Below are positions 36,509 to 45,045 of a stretch of 64,000 bases of DNA, piece after piece (position 1 is the first letter of the stretch; each line of letters opens with the position of its first letter). The translations under genes and the position numbers were made by a program. The stretch comes from JBDFMH01 sp047238125 (GTDB lineage Bacteria; Pseudomonadota; Alphaproteobacteria; Sphingomonadales; Sphingomonadaceae). The stretch lies in assembly GCF_047238125.1 (NCBI RefSeq), contig NZ_JBDFMH010000001.1, positions 2,728,001 through 2,792,000 on the forward strand, in the 5' to 3' direction. Under the pieces are notes generated by a model. It was not told the origin of the DNA. It was given only the letters and a program-made list of their open reading frames with translations, and made no database searches.

Positions 36509-38025
36509 GCTGCCCTCTCCTGGTTCGGTGCCTCGATGGCGATGCCTTCCCCGTCAAACCCGCGCGCACGCGCCCAGGCGACGGCGGCGATCCGCCGGTT
36601 CACGCCGATCTTGGCGTAGATGCGCGCCACATGGTTGCGGACGGTGTTGCCCGCCACGCCCAGCGTGCGCGCGATCGTCTTGTCGTCCTGCCCGCGGCAG
36701 ATCAGTGCCAGCACCTCGCGTTCGCGCAGGGTCAGGTCGTCGATGCCGGGCCCCGTGGCGTCGCGCTGGGGGGCGCGCAGCCGGGCCAGCTTGTCCATGA
36801 TCGATCGGCTGAACCAACTGGTGTCCTTCATCACCGATTCGATCGCCTCGATCAGGTCGAGCTCGGTCGCCTTGCGATGCGTGATGTCCTGGAACGACCA
36901 CAGCACGCACTGTTCGTCGCCCAGGCCAATGGTGACGGTGGAGATCAGGCAGTCGATCGGGCGGCCGTCCTTGGCAGTGATGCGCACGTCGCGATCACGC
37001 AGGTCCTGACCGGCCTCGATCGCCAGCTCGATCTCGCGGCGCTGCGCGCTGCCGTCCCACAGCGCGACCTCGCCGAGCGGCCGGCCGATGATCTCGGTCG
37101 CGGCATAGCCGGTCATTGCGGTGAAGGAGGCGTTGATCTCGCACAGCCGATGGCCATCGCGCGCGCCGATCGCCAGCGGCACCGGTGCCAGCGCGAAGGT
37201 CCGGGTGAAGCGTTCCTCGCTGTGGCGCAGCGCGCTTTCCGCGCGGCGGCGCGGCTCAAGATCGGCGAAGGTGAACAGCATGCAGGGCTGGCCGCTCATG
37301 TCGATCGGCTGCCCGGCCACGATCACCAGCTTGGTGCCGCCATCGGGCAGATCGAGCTCCGCTTCCATCTGCGGGATGGTCTCGCCTGCCGACAGCCGCT
37401 CCTTCGCCAGGTCGCGCCGCTCGGCCTCGCGCAGCACGTCGATGTCGTACACCGTCTTGCACAGCACGCGATCGCGCTGATGGCCCGTCATCTCCAGGAA
37501 CCCCTGGTTGACCTTCACGAAGCGCAAGTCGCTCAACCGGCAGATTAGCGCCGGCGCCGGATTCGCATGGAACGACTGTTCGAACCGCTCCTCGGCCTCG
37601 TACCGCGCCGACACGTCCTGAATGATCAGCACCAGGCAGGAGGGCGCGGCATCGTCGGCATCGTTCAGCACCAGGCTGCGCACTTGGTGCACCCAGCGCG
37701 GCTCGTCTTCGCCCGCCACGATCACTTCGACCACGACTTCCGAAAAGGCATCCCCGGCCACCACCCGCTCGATCGGATAGTCATCCGCCTCGAGCCGGTG
37801 GTTGTTGCGATAGCGCAGCTGGAACCGCGACCGATAGTCGTCCACCGTCGCGCCCAGCTCGGCCAGCTCGGCCACGCCGTGCATCGCCAGCGCAGCGTCG
37901 TTGGCCCAGAGCACGCTCTGGTCCGGATCAATCAGGATGACGCCCTCGTCGAGCCCGACGACGATCTGGCGCAGGTGGCGCAGACCGGCGGTCTCACGCA
38001 GCGAGGCGAGCGAAGACTTCGCCAT
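36505..38025 (-). CDS. triple-PAS LuxR-type transcriptional regulator
   Basis: A 506-residue soluble protein. Three PAS domains are suggested: residues about 17-125 (VGLDEGVILIDPDQSVLWAN), 150-260 (ANPAPALICRLSDLRFVKVN) and 280-400 (APVPLAIGARDGHRLCEINA). The C-terminus is a LuxR/GerE helix-turn-helix: LTLREREVLALICRGQDDK, then VRNHVARIYAKIGVNRR. There is no receiver domain and no transmembrane part, so the signal is probably intracellular (redox, light or a small ligand), but no flavin-binding cysteine motif (NCRFL) is present in the PAS domains. It is flanked by two CsbD-like genes, coupled to the downstream one, and may control them. Confidence 0.88.
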   Translation of the reverse strand: MAKSSLASLRETAGLRHLRQIVVGLDEGVILIDPDQSVLWANDAALAMHGVAELAELGATVDDYRSRFQLRYRNNHRLEADDYPIERVVAGDAFSEVVVEVIVAGEDEPRWVHQVRSLVLNDADDAAPSCLVLIIQDVSARYEAEERFEQSFHANPAPALICRLSDLRFVKVNQGFLEMTGHQRDRVLCKTVYDIDVLREAERRDLAKERLSAGETIPQMEAELDLPDGGTKLVIVAGQPIDMSGQPCMLFTFADLEPRRRAESALRHSEERFTRTFALAPVPLAIGARDGHRLCEINASFTAMTGYAATEIIGRPLGEVALWDGSAQRREIELAIEAGQDLRDRDVRITAKDGRPIDCLISTVTIGLGDEQCVLWSFQDITHRKATELDLIEAIESVMKDTSWFSRSIMDKLARLRAPQRDATGPGIDDLTLREREVLALICRGQDDKTIARTLGVAGNTVRNHVARIYAKIGVNRRIAAVAWARARGFDGEGIAIEAPNQERAA

Positions 38026-38030
38026 GACGA

Positions 38031-38399
38031 TCAGACGCGACGCCCGTGCAACAGCCAGCCCAGGGCATAGCCTGCGACCGCAGCGCCGACGGCCCAGGCG
38101 ATCGGCGGCGTCCTGCGCAGCGCAGCGGTCGCATCCTGGCTTACGCGGCCGATCCGGTCGGCGGCACGGCGGCTCGCGTCTCCCAGCCGGTCGCGCGCCT
38201 CGCCCGCGATCGCCGGCGCGCTGTCGACCATGTCGCCCACTACCGACCGGGCACGCCCGAACGCATTCTGCGCGTTGCCGGCGATCTGGTTGACCACGCC
38301 GTCCACCTGCCAGTCGCGGCTGTCGACCACGTCGCCGGCGGTCTTTTCCAGCTTGCCGTTATAATAGCGGGCAGCGCCCTGGATCTCGTCCTTGTTCAT
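38031..38399 (-). CDS. CsbD family protein with C-terminal membrane helix
   Basis: A 122-residue protein opening MNKDEIQGAARYYNGKLEK, the typical start of the CsbD family, followed by a second amphipathic helix region (VVNQIAGNAQNAFGRAR) and a C-terminal hydrophobic segment (PIAWAVGAAVAGYALGWLL) ending in basic residues. It resembles the CsbD/ElaB-type membrane-anchored stress proteins. The ATG at 38399 is preferred over an in-frame TTG at 38405 because AAAGGA lies 6 bases before it. It precedes the regulator gene by 5 bases. Confidence 0.85.
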   Translation of the reverse strand: MNKDEIQGAARYYNGKLEKTAGDVVDSRDWQVDGVVNQIAGNAQNAFGRARSVVGDMVDSAPAIAGEARDRLGDASRRAADRIGRVSQDATAALRRTPPIAWAVGAAVAGYALGWLLHGRRV

Positions 38400-38433
38400 C
38401 TTCAATCCTTTCCGAACTAGGGATTGGGCTCGA

Positions 38434-38754
38434 TCAGAGCAGTACGCCGCAGGCGGCCACCGCTTTGGCCGCGGCGATCGCGACGGAGGGATCCTCGATC
38501 GTGCCGGCGACGCGGATCAGATCCGAAGTCGTCAGCACGCCGGGATCGGTATCGCCTTCGCGATAGGCCGCCGCGGTGCGGCCGAGCTGCTGCAGCTGGC
38601 CCAGCGAAAGATCCGCCTGCAGCCGCGTACCGACGCAATCGGCGCGCGATGCATCCAGGCCGTAGCGCTGCAACCCGGTCGAGATCTGCGTGGACGGTGC
38701 CGCGCAGGCGGCAAGCGACAGCATTGAGCCGAGCGTCGCAACAGCTGCCTTCAT
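38434..38754 (-). CDS. small lipoprotein, 106 aa
   Basis: The N-terminus MKAAVATLGSMLSLAAC is a lipoprotein signal with lipobox LAAC (Cys17). The mature part contains TGLQRYGLDASRADCVGTRL and LSLGQLQQLGRTAAAY, a pattern seen in small sphingomonad proteins of unknown function, and ends with CGVLL. One pair of cysteines may form a disulfide. An in-frame start 15 bases upstream would blunt the signal peptide. It begins the minus-strand stress-type group, 34 bases ahead of the CsbD gene. Confidence 0.75.
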   Translation of the reverse strand: MKAAVATLGSMLSLAACAAPSTQISTGLQRYGLDASRADCVGTRLQADLSLGQLQQLGRTAAAYREGDTDPGVLTTSDLIRVAGTIEDPSVAIAAAKAVAACGVLL

Positions 38755-38882
38755 GATCGAACCCTCCACTCCAGCGCGCGTCGTCAGTCCAGCGCGCGTC
38801 GTCGCGGCCGGTCAGGGCGCATCAACCGATCGAAAGACGCCGCGTTCCTGGTAAATTTGCGCCAGCGATTAGTAGTGCCATG

Positions 38883-39062
38883 CTATTCGCAGGCTTCGCC
38901 CCGCTCGCGATAGAGCTGCTGAAGGCGCAGATGAATGGCGCGCGTTTCGGGTAACTCGGACTTATCAGCGAGATGGCCGTGCGCTTCTGCGCGCGAGAAC
39001 AGATAATCGCGCTCGGCGGCCCCGGCGCGGATCAAGGATTCTAAATCTTGTTCGTCACCCAT
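38883..39062 (-). CDS. conserved small protein, 59 aa
   Basis: The frame reads MGDEQDLESLIRAGAAERDY and goes on with FSRAEAHGHLA, RAIHLRLQQLYRERG, ending EACE. The second half (R.IH.RL..LY..R) resembles small helical proteins that are widespread in sphingomonads and are only annotated as hypothetical. Base composition is lower in GC than its neighbours. No strong ribosome site is visible before the ATG. It is transcribed toward the lipoprotein gene, 128 bases away. Confidence 0.6.
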   Translation of the reverse strand: MGDEQDLESLIRAGAAERDYLFSRAEAHGHLADKSELPETRAIHLRLQQLYRERGEACE

Positions 39063-39137
39063 GACGGCTTCGCTATCATCACGCCGCGACCGTCCATATC
39101 CTGCAGAAATACTATGGCGGTGGTAGGTTGGATCGGG

Positions 39138-40028
39138 TCAGTGTGGCCGTTTCAGGAAGGCGCGCAACGCGCTCGTCACGGCATCGGGTGCCTCCCATGG
39201 CACGAAATGCCCGGCATCGGGCACACGCGCGATCGTCAGATCGTCGATCAGCGCGTTCAGCCCGTCCAGTTGGGCCGACAGTAGCGCCCGGTCGCGCATG
39301 CCCCAGATCACCAGCACCGGCATCGCCAAACGCGGGAAGGGTTGGTCGATCCAACCCGGGCGCGCCACCGTTTCGCCGGTCGCCGGCACCAGCATCGGGG
39401 TCGCGCGATACCAGTTCAGCATCGCTTCGATCGCGCCCGGCTGCGTCCATTGATCGAGATAGATTCCGCGCTCGTCGCCCAGCCGATCCAGGTCGATGTG
39501 CGGCGCGAAGCTCTTGTCGAAAAAGGCTTCCAATCCCATCGCCTGGATATGGCCGGCCATGCCCGGATCGCGGAACGCGCGCATATATTGCGATGCCGCG
39601 CGCTGTGCGGGATCGTCGATCAGCGCACGCTGGAACAGCAGCGGGTGGGGCGCATTGGCGATCGCCAGCCGGCCGATGCGATCCGGATGGCGCAGCGCCG
39701 CCGCCCACGCCATCGCGCCGCCCCAGTCATGCCCGATCAGCGTGAACCGATCAAAGCCGAGCGTATCGGCCAGCGCCAGCAGATCGCCCACGATGGCGTC
39801 CACCGCATAGGCCGCGATGCCCTCCGGCTTATCGGATCTGGCATAGCCGCGCTGATCCGGTGCTGCGATCCGGTGATCAGGCGCCAAGGCGGCGATCTGG
39901 TGCCGCCAGGTCCGCGCCGATTCTGGAAAGCCGTGCAGGAAGATCAGCGGATCGCCATGATCGCCCGCCAGCGTCACATCCAGGGCGACGCCTGTCGCCA
40001 GGGCGATCCGGCGGCGTTCGATCGTCAC
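39138..40028 (-). CDS. alpha/beta hydrolase, epoxide-hydrolase/dehalogenase-like
   Basis: A 296-residue soluble hydrolase. The oxyanion motif is FLHGFPES, the nucleophile elbow is LIGHDWGGAMAW (Asp nucleophile, as in epoxide hydrolases and haloalkane dehalogenases), and the catalytic His lies in PDAGHFVPWEAP. A helical cap domain spans about residues 130-215. The Asp nucleophile excludes an ordinary esterase. Start is the GTG at 40028, whose GTGA overlaps the stop of the pirin gene by 4 bases, so the two are coupled. The substrate is unknown. Confidence 0.9.
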   Translation of the reverse strand: MTIERRRIALATGVALDVTLAGDHGDPLIFLHGFPESARTWRHQIAALAPDHRIAAPDQRGYARSDKPEGIAAYAVDAIVGDLLALADTLGFDRFTLIGHDWGGAMAWAAALRHPDRIGRLAIANAPHPLLFQRALIDDPAQRAASQYMRAFRDPGMAGHIQAMGLEAFFDKSFAPHIDLDRLGDERGIYLDQWTQPGAIEAMLNWYRATPMLVPATGETVARPGWIDQPFPRLAMPVLVIWGMRDRALLSAQLDGLNALIDDLTIARVPDAGHFVPWEAPDAVTSALRAFLKRPH

Positions 40029-40918
40029 GGATAGCTCACCGTCTTGGGTATCTCGGGCAGCGGAATGCGCTCGTCGTCGCCCGGCACCGCGGCGAAGCGG
40101 CCTGCGCGCCAATCCTCCTTTGCCTGGGTGATCCGCTCGCGGGAGGACGACACGAAATTCCACCAGACGTGGCGCGGCGTGGCGAAGGCGCCACCGCCCG
40201 CCAGCATCACCCGCCCGCCCCGTGCCGAGCGCAGCGCGCCGGCATAGCCCGGCTTCAGCACGTAGAGCGTCTTCTGGTCGAGCGGCATGCCATCAAGCGA
40301 GGCATCGCCGACCGCGACATAGAGCGCGCGTTCGTCGGCCTCGGCATCGATCGGCACCGAACCGCCGGCATCGAGCATGATATCGGCGTAGATGGTGGGC
40401 GCATGGGCAGTCACCGGTGAGGTCGCGCCCCACAAATCCCCCATGATCACCCGCGCCCGCGCGCCCGCGCTTTCCACCATGGGCAGCGCATCACGCGGCA
40501 CATGCTCGAACGCGGGCTCGATCTCCTCGCGCCCGTCGGGCAACGCCAGCCAGGTCTGGATGCCGGACAGCATCGGCCCGCCCGGGCGTTCGGCCAGTGG
40601 GCTGCGCTCGGAATGGACGATGCCGGTGCCGGCCGTCATCAGGTTGACCGCGCCGGGCTCGATCGTCTGCACGCTACCCAGCGAATCGCGATGGTCCAGC
40701 GCGCCGGCGAACAGATAGGTCACGGTCGAAAGATTGATGTGCGGATGCGGCCGCACGTCGATCCCGGTGCCGGCCTCCAGCCGGGCCGGGCCCATCTGGT
40801 CGAAGAAGATGAACGGCCCCACCATCGTGCGTGGGCGCGACGGCAGCGTCCGGTGGACCTGGAACCCGCCAAGATCGTGGCTGACGGGGGTTATGCTCTG
40901 CAGGATCGGATCGTTCAT
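40025..40918 (-). CDS. pirin family protein
   Basis: A bicupin of 297 residues. The N-terminal cupin contains FIFFDQMGPARLEAG, the metal-binding VRPHPHINLSTVTYLF and, further on, TAGTGIVHSER with another His and Glu ligand. Bacterial pirins of this kind include quercetinase-like dioxygenases and proteins of unknown activity; the ligand set H-H-H-E fits a metal-binding cupin. It forms an overlapping pair with the alpha/beta hydrolase downstream. No clear regulator is adjacent; the gpx-marR unit lies 49 bases upstream on the same strand. Confidence 0.9.
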   Translation of the reverse strand: MNDPILQSITPVSHDLGGFQVHRTLPSRPRTMVGPFIFFDQMGPARLEAGTGIDVRPHPHINLSTVTYLFAGALDHRDSLGSVQTIEPGAVNLMTAGTGIVHSERSPLAERPGGPMLSGIQTWLALPDGREEIEPAFEHVPRDALPMVESAGARARVIMGDLWGATSPVTAHAPTIYADIMLDAGGSVPIDAEADERALYVAVGDASLDGMPLDQKTLYVLKPGYAGALRSARGGRVMLAGGGAFATPRHVWWNFVSSSRERITQAKEDWRAGRFAAVPGDDERIPLPEIPKTVSYP

Positions 40919-40967
40919 TCCTACCTCCTAGCCCGGATCGGCGGCGTTGGCAGTGTGCCACGCCCGA

Positions 40968-41447
<480 letters not shown>

Positions 41448-41455
41448 CAGCCTCC

Positions 41456-41920
41456 TCAGCGCTCGCGCTGGTCGCGCGGGATCAGCCCTTCCAGCACCTG
41501 CCAGAAACCGGTCACGGAACCCTGCCCCGCTTCCGCATAGGCGGCGGACAGTTTTTCGCGCAGCGCTTCGAACAGTTCGGCCTCGAGCGCCGATCCAGCC
41601 GCCGTCAGCCGCAGCAGCCGCTGCCGACGATCCACGGTTCCCGGTCGCGTCTCGACCAGTTCGCGCGCAGTCAGGTCGCCCAGCACGCGGCTCAGCGATT
41701 GTTTGGTGATGCCCAGGATGCCGAGCAGGGCGGAGACGCTGAGATCGGGCTGGCGGGCGATGAAATAGAGTGCGCGGTGATGCGCCCGGCCCAGCCCGCG
41801 CTGCGCCAGCCCCTCGTCGATCCCGCGATACAGGTGGCTGTGGCCGAAATAGAGCAGTTCCACACCCTTGCGGATCTCGGGTTCGCGCAGGAACAGCGGG
41901 GAAGCGGATACGACAGCCAT
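41456..41920 (-). CDS. MarR family regulator, PetP-like
   Basis: A 154-residue winged-helix regulator. The opening LREPEIRKGVELLYFGH and the part GRAHHRALYFIARQPDLSV match what I recall of the PetP group of alphaproteobacterial MarR proteins; the recognition helix is ITKQSLSRVLGDL and the wing ends DRRQRLLRLT. It contains no cysteine, so it cannot sense peroxide as OhrR does, although a peroxidase gene follows. It is divergent from ilvE across 66 bases that hold a promoter and an inverted repeat, which is the obvious place for its operator. Confidence 0.88.
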   Translation of the reverse strand: MAVVSASPLFLREPEIRKGVELLYFGHSHLYRGIDEGLAQRGLGRAHHRALYFIARQPDLSVSALLGILGITKQSLSRVLGDLTARELVETRPGTVDRRQRLLRLTAAGSALEAELFEALREKLSAAYAEAGQGSVTGFWQVLEGLIPRDQRER

Positions 41921-41921
41921 G

Positions 41922-41950
41922 TTGACGTATCATGCCTGTCCCACTATCGC
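41922..41950 (+). promoter_or_regulatory. candidate ilvE promoter overlapped by an inverted repeat
   Basis: TTGACG (41922-41927) and TATCGC (41945-41950) are separated by exactly 17 bases, a good sigma-70-type spacing. An inverted repeat ATCGCG (41946-41951)/CGCGAT (41959-41964) overlaps the -10 and could be the binding site of the divergent MarR protein. Prediction by eye only. Confidence 0.4.
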
Positions 41951-41986
41951 GATGCAAGCGCGATCGGGCGGAGGAGCTTTGCGGAC

Positions 41987-43084
41987 ATGGATGACGCCAC
42001 CAGCCTGGATTTCGCGCACGAGCCGCACGGATCGCCGACCGCTGTCGCGGATCGCGACGCGCGGCTGGCCGATCCCGGCTTCGGCCGCGTCTTCACCGAT
42101 CACATGGTCACGATCCGCTATGCGGAAGGCAAGGGCTGGCACGATGCCACGGTCGGCCCGCGCCGGCCGTTCACGCTCGATCCCGCATCTTCGGTGCTGC
42201 ATTATGCGCAAGAGATCTTCGAAGGGCTGAAGGCCTATCGGACTGCCGATGGCGGCACCACGCTGTTCCGCCCGCAGGCGAATGCGCGCCGCTTCCGCCA
42301 ATCGGCGGAGCGGATGGCGATGGTGCCGCTGCCGGAGGCACTGTTCATCGAATCGATCGAGCGGCTGGTGCGGATCGATCGCGACTGGATCCCCACGGTC
42401 GAAGGCGGCAGCCTGTACCTGCGCCCGTTCATGATCGCGAGCGAAGTGTTTCTGGGCGTCAAGCCGTCGTCGGAATATGTCTTTGCGGTGATCGCCTCGT
42501 CGGTCGCCAACTACTTCAAGGGCGGCCCACGCGCCGTCAGCCTCTGGGTCAGCCGCGATTATACCCGGGCCGCGCCCGGCGGCACCGGGGCAGCCAAGTG
42601 CGGCGGCAACTATGCCGCCAGCCTGCGCGCCCAGTCCGAAGCGATTGCCGAGGGCTGCGATCAGGTGGTGTTCCTCGATGCGGTCGAGCGCCGCTATGTC
42701 GAGGAACTGGGTGGCATGAACATCTTCTTCGTGATGGCGGACGGCAGCCTCGTCACGCCGCCGCTGGGCGGAACGATCCTGCCCGGCATCACGCGCGATT
42801 CGCTGATTACCCGCGCCCGCGCGCTGGGGCTGACGGTGCGCGAGGAGCCCTATGCGCTCGATCAATGGCGCGCCGATTCGGAAAGCGGCCGACTGGCGGA
42901 AGCGTTCGCCTGCGGCACCGCGGCAGTGATCACCTCGATCGGCCAGGTCCGCGGCGGCGACGGCGCGTTTACCGTGGGCGGTGGCGTCCCCGGCCCGGTC
43001 GCGGCGCGACTGCGCGCCGATCTGGTCGCGATCCAGCGTGGCGAGGCACCCGATCCGCACGGCTGGCTCCACCCGCTGGATTGA
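41987..43084 (+). CDS. ilvE: branched-chain amino acid aminotransferase
   Basis: A fold-type IV PLP enzyme of 365 residues that makes the last step in leucine, isoleucine and valine synthesis. The motif YAQEIFEGLKAYRTADGG lies near residue 75; the PLP lysine is in TGAAKCGGNYAASL; ELGGMNIFFV and ILPGITRDS complete the family signature. It belongs to the long BCAT type (as in eukaryotes and many alphaproteobacteria) rather than the 310-residue E. coli type. The ATG at 41987 follows GGAGGAG by 11 bases; longer in-frame starts would run through the MarR gene. Confidence 0.94.
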   Translation: MDDATSLDFAHEPHGSPTAVADRDARLADPGFGRVFTDHMVTIRYAEGKGWHDATVGPRRPFTLDPASSVLHYAQEIFEGLKAYRTADGGTTLFRPQANARRFRQSAERMAMVPLPEALFIESIERLVRIDRDWIPTVEGGSLYLRPFMIASEVFLGVKPSSEYVFAVIASSVANYFKGGPRAVSLWVSRDYTRAAPGGTGAAKCGGNYAASLRAQSEAIAEGCDQVVFLDAVERRYVEELGGMNIFFVMADGSLVTPPLGGTILPGITRDSLITRARALGLTVREEPYALDQWRADSESGRLAEAFACGTAAVITSIGQVRGGDGAFTVGGGVPGPVAARLRADLVAIQRGEAPDPHGWLHPLD

Positions 43085-43133
43085 TCGCACGGGCTTCCCA
43101 CGCCGGATCGCACGGCTATAAGCGCCGACGCGT

Positions 43134-43208
43134 TGGGGCGTCGCCAAGTGGTAAGGCAGCGGCTTTTGGTGCCGCCATTCGCAGGTTCGAATCCTGCCGC
43201 CCCAGCCA
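43134..43208 (+). tRNA. tRNA-Gln (anticodon UUG), CCA encoded
   Basis: The acceptor arms TGGGGCG (43134-43140) and CGCCCCA (43198-43204) pair, followed by G and an encoded CCA. The anticodon stem GCGGC/GCCGC holds a 7-base loop TTTTGGT with anticodon TTG. The T-arm GCAGGTTCGAATCCTGC is canonical. The 75-base length and D-arm with AAGTGGTAAGGC match alphaproteobacterial tRNA-Gln. Confidence 0.97.
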
Positions 43209-43256
43209 GCCACATCGCGGCTTGACCGGTTGGCGTGCGGGGCCGACGTTCGTCCG

Positions 43257-43505
43257 ATGACCGACCCGAGGGCCGAAACGCTGTCCATGCTCGCGCGCCG
43301 CGCACCGGATGCGACGATCTGCCCGAGCGAAGTGGCGCGCATGATCGCGCCGGACTGGCGCGGCGCGATGCCCGCCGTCCATGCCGCCATCGACGGCTTG
43401 GTCGCCGACGGATTGGTGCGGCTGAGCTGGAAGGGACGACCGCTGGCAACGCGGTCGGGCCCGTACCGGATCGCCCGTTCCGGCGATCAGAAGAACGCAT
43501 TCTGA
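43257..43505 (+). CDS. DUF3253 domain protein, 82 aa
   Basis: A small protein with a winged-helix look: ICPSEVARMIAPDWRGAMP, then VHAAIDGLVADGLVRLSWKG and a wing ending GPYRIAR. This matches the DUF3253 family, which I recall as short, widespread and without a known function; a nucleic-acid-binding role would fit the fold but is inference. It lies 48 bases after tRNA-Gln and converges with the CoA-binding protein gene. No strong ribosome site is seen before ATG 43257. Confidence 0.75.
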   Translation: MTDPRAETLSMLARRAPDATICPSEVARMIAPDWRGAMPAVHAAIDGLVADGLVRLSWKGRPLATRSGPYRIARSGDQKNAF

Positions 43506-43515
43506 TCTGAGCGGG

Positions 43516-43947
43516 CTAGTCCGCCACTTTTGCCAGCCCAAGGCGACGGATCTCGATCACGGGGCAGCGGTCCATCACCACTTTAAGCCCGGCGGCCTCG
43601 GCACGGGCGGCGGCTTCCGCGTTGATGACGCCCAGCTGCAGCCAGACCGACTTGGCGCCGGCGGCGATCGCCTCGTCCACCGCCTCGCCCGCAGCTTGCG
43701 GGCGGCGGAAGATGTCGACCATGTCGATCGGCTCGCCGATCTGGGCAAGCTCGCGCCAGACATATTCGCCATGGACATGCTCGCCGGTGATCGGCGGGTT
43801 CACCGGCAGCACCCGGTAGCCATGATCAACCAGGAACCGCATCACACCATAGCTCGGCCGGTCGGGCCGGTCGGATGCGCCGATCATCGCGATCGTCCGG
43901 GTTTCCGCCAGCAGCGCGGCGATCTCGTCATCGGAGGTCAGGGGCAT
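43516..43947 (-). CDS. CoA-binding protein, YccU type
   Basis: A single CoA-binding Rossmann domain of 143 residues: TIAMIGASDRPDRPSYGVMR near residue 18, YRVLPVNPPITGEHVHG, then VDIFRRPQAAGEAVDEAIAA, GAKSVWLQLGV and VMDRCPVIEIRRL. The fold is that of the succinyl-CoA synthetase alpha-chain N-terminus; stand-alone members bind CoA but their role is unknown. AAAGGAGA precedes the ATG. It follows the mrp gene by 23 bases on the same strand. Confidence 0.9.
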   Translation of the reverse strand: MPLTSDDEIAALLAETRTIAMIGASDRPDRPSYGVMRFLVDHGYRVLPVNPPITGEHVHGEYVWRELAQIGEPIDMVDIFRRPQAAGEAVDEAIAAGAKSVWLQLGVINAEAAARAEAAGLKVVMDRCPVIEIRRLGLAKVAD

Positions 43948-43970
43948 GCGCGTCTCCTTTCCTGCTTGAA

Positions 43971-44972
43971 CTAGAATGTCGGCGCCGGGTTCAGCCAGGC
44001 CTTCACCTTTTCGGCCAGCGCCAGGAAATGCGCGGCTTCGGGTTCTTCGCCCGCCGCCGGCGGATCGCCCGCATCGGATGCGGTGCGGATCGCAATCTCT
44101 AGCGGGATCCGGCCCAGGAACGGGATCTCCATCGTCCGCGCCGCCGCCTCCGCGCCGCCCTGGCCGAACGGATCGCTGATCTCGCCGCAATGCGGGCATT
44201 GGTAGCCGGCCATATTCTCGACCAGCCCGATGATCGGCACGCCGGCCTGGTTGAACAGGTCGATCGCGCGGGTGGCGTCGATCAGCGCCAGATCCTGCGG
44301 GGTGGAGACGATCACCGCGCCGGCGGGCTTGTGCTTGGCGATCATGGTCAGCTGCACATCGCCGGTGCCGGGTGGCAGATCCACGATCAGCACGCGCGCA
44401 TTGCCCCATTCGGCATCGACCAACTGGCCCAGCGCATTGCCGGCCATCGGGCCGCGCCACGCGATCGCCTGGCCGGGCGCCACCAGCTGCCCCATCGACA
44501 GCATCGGCACGCCGAAGCGGGTCGGCACCGGTTCCAGCTTCTGGTCCTTCGCGGTCGGTCGCACGCCCTCGGCTGACAGCAACCGCGGCTGCGACGGGCC
44601 GTAGATATCGGCGTCGATCAGCCCTACCTTCACTCCGAGCCGCGCCAGCGCGACTGCCAGATTGGCGGAAACGGTCGACTTGCCGACCCCGCCCTTGCCC
44701 GATCCGACCGCAATGATGGTGCGACCGCGCTTTTCCGCGGTCATCGCCACCCGGACCGCGGTCACGCCAGGCACCGCCCCGAGCGCAGCCTGGATCTCCG
44801 TCTCCAGGCTGGTACGCGCGCCCGCCGACAGCCCGGTCACGTCCAGAATCACGCTTACCGTGCCGTCGGCGAAGCGCGGCGCGGCGGCACGGCCGGTGGT
44901 GGCGAGGCCGTGTCCGCCGATCGGATCGATGACGCGATCGAGCGCGGCGAGCAGCGTGGCGGTGTCTGTCAT
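43971..44972 (-). CDS. mrp: Mrp/ApbC family iron-sulfur cluster carrier ATPase
   Basis: A P-loop NTPase of 333 residues that carries and transfers [4Fe-4S] clusters. A DUF59-like N-terminal domain (to about residue 85) precedes the deviant Walker A GSGKGGVGKST, the switch DADIYGPSQPRLL, the DLPPGTGDVQ motif and the cluster-binding pair in YQCPHCGE. The ATG at 44972 gives a DUF59 start (MTDTATLLAALDRVIDP); an in-frame upstream GTG would add 13 unrelated residues. It is divergent from hflK across 73 bases. Confidence 0.93.
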   Translation of the reverse strand: MTDTATLLAALDRVIDPIGGHGLATTGRAAAPRFADGTVSVILDVTGLSAGARTSLETEIQAALGAVPGVTAVRVAMTAEKRGRTIIAVGSGKGGVGKSTVSANLAVALARLGVKVGLIDADIYGPSQPRLLSAEGVRPTAKDQKLEPVPTRFGVPMLSMGQLVAPGQAIAWRGPMAGNALGQLVDAEWGNARVLIVDLPPGTGDVQLTMIAKHKPAGAVIVSTPQDLALIDATRAIDLFNQAGVPIIGLVENMAGYQCPHCGEISDPFGQGGAEAAARTMEIPFLGRIPLEIAIRTASDAGDPPAAGEEPEAAHFLALAEKVKAWLNPAPTF

Positions 44973-45033
44973 GCTGCCGCCATAAGCGATGGCGATCGGC
45001 CAAGGCAGCACTGTTTTTATCGGAACCGCCTCC

Positions 45034-45039
45034 TATAAT
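45034..45039 (+). promoter_or_regulatory. TATAAT box 6 bases before the hflK start codon
   Basis: A perfect -10 hexamer, TATAAT, lies so close to ATG 45046 that transcription would begin at or next to the ATG. No Shine-Dalgarno sequence fits between them, so a leaderless hflK mRNA is possible. The -35 region (CTGTTT at 45011-45016, 17 bases away) is poor. Confidence 0.45.
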
Positions 45040-45045
45040 GGTTCC

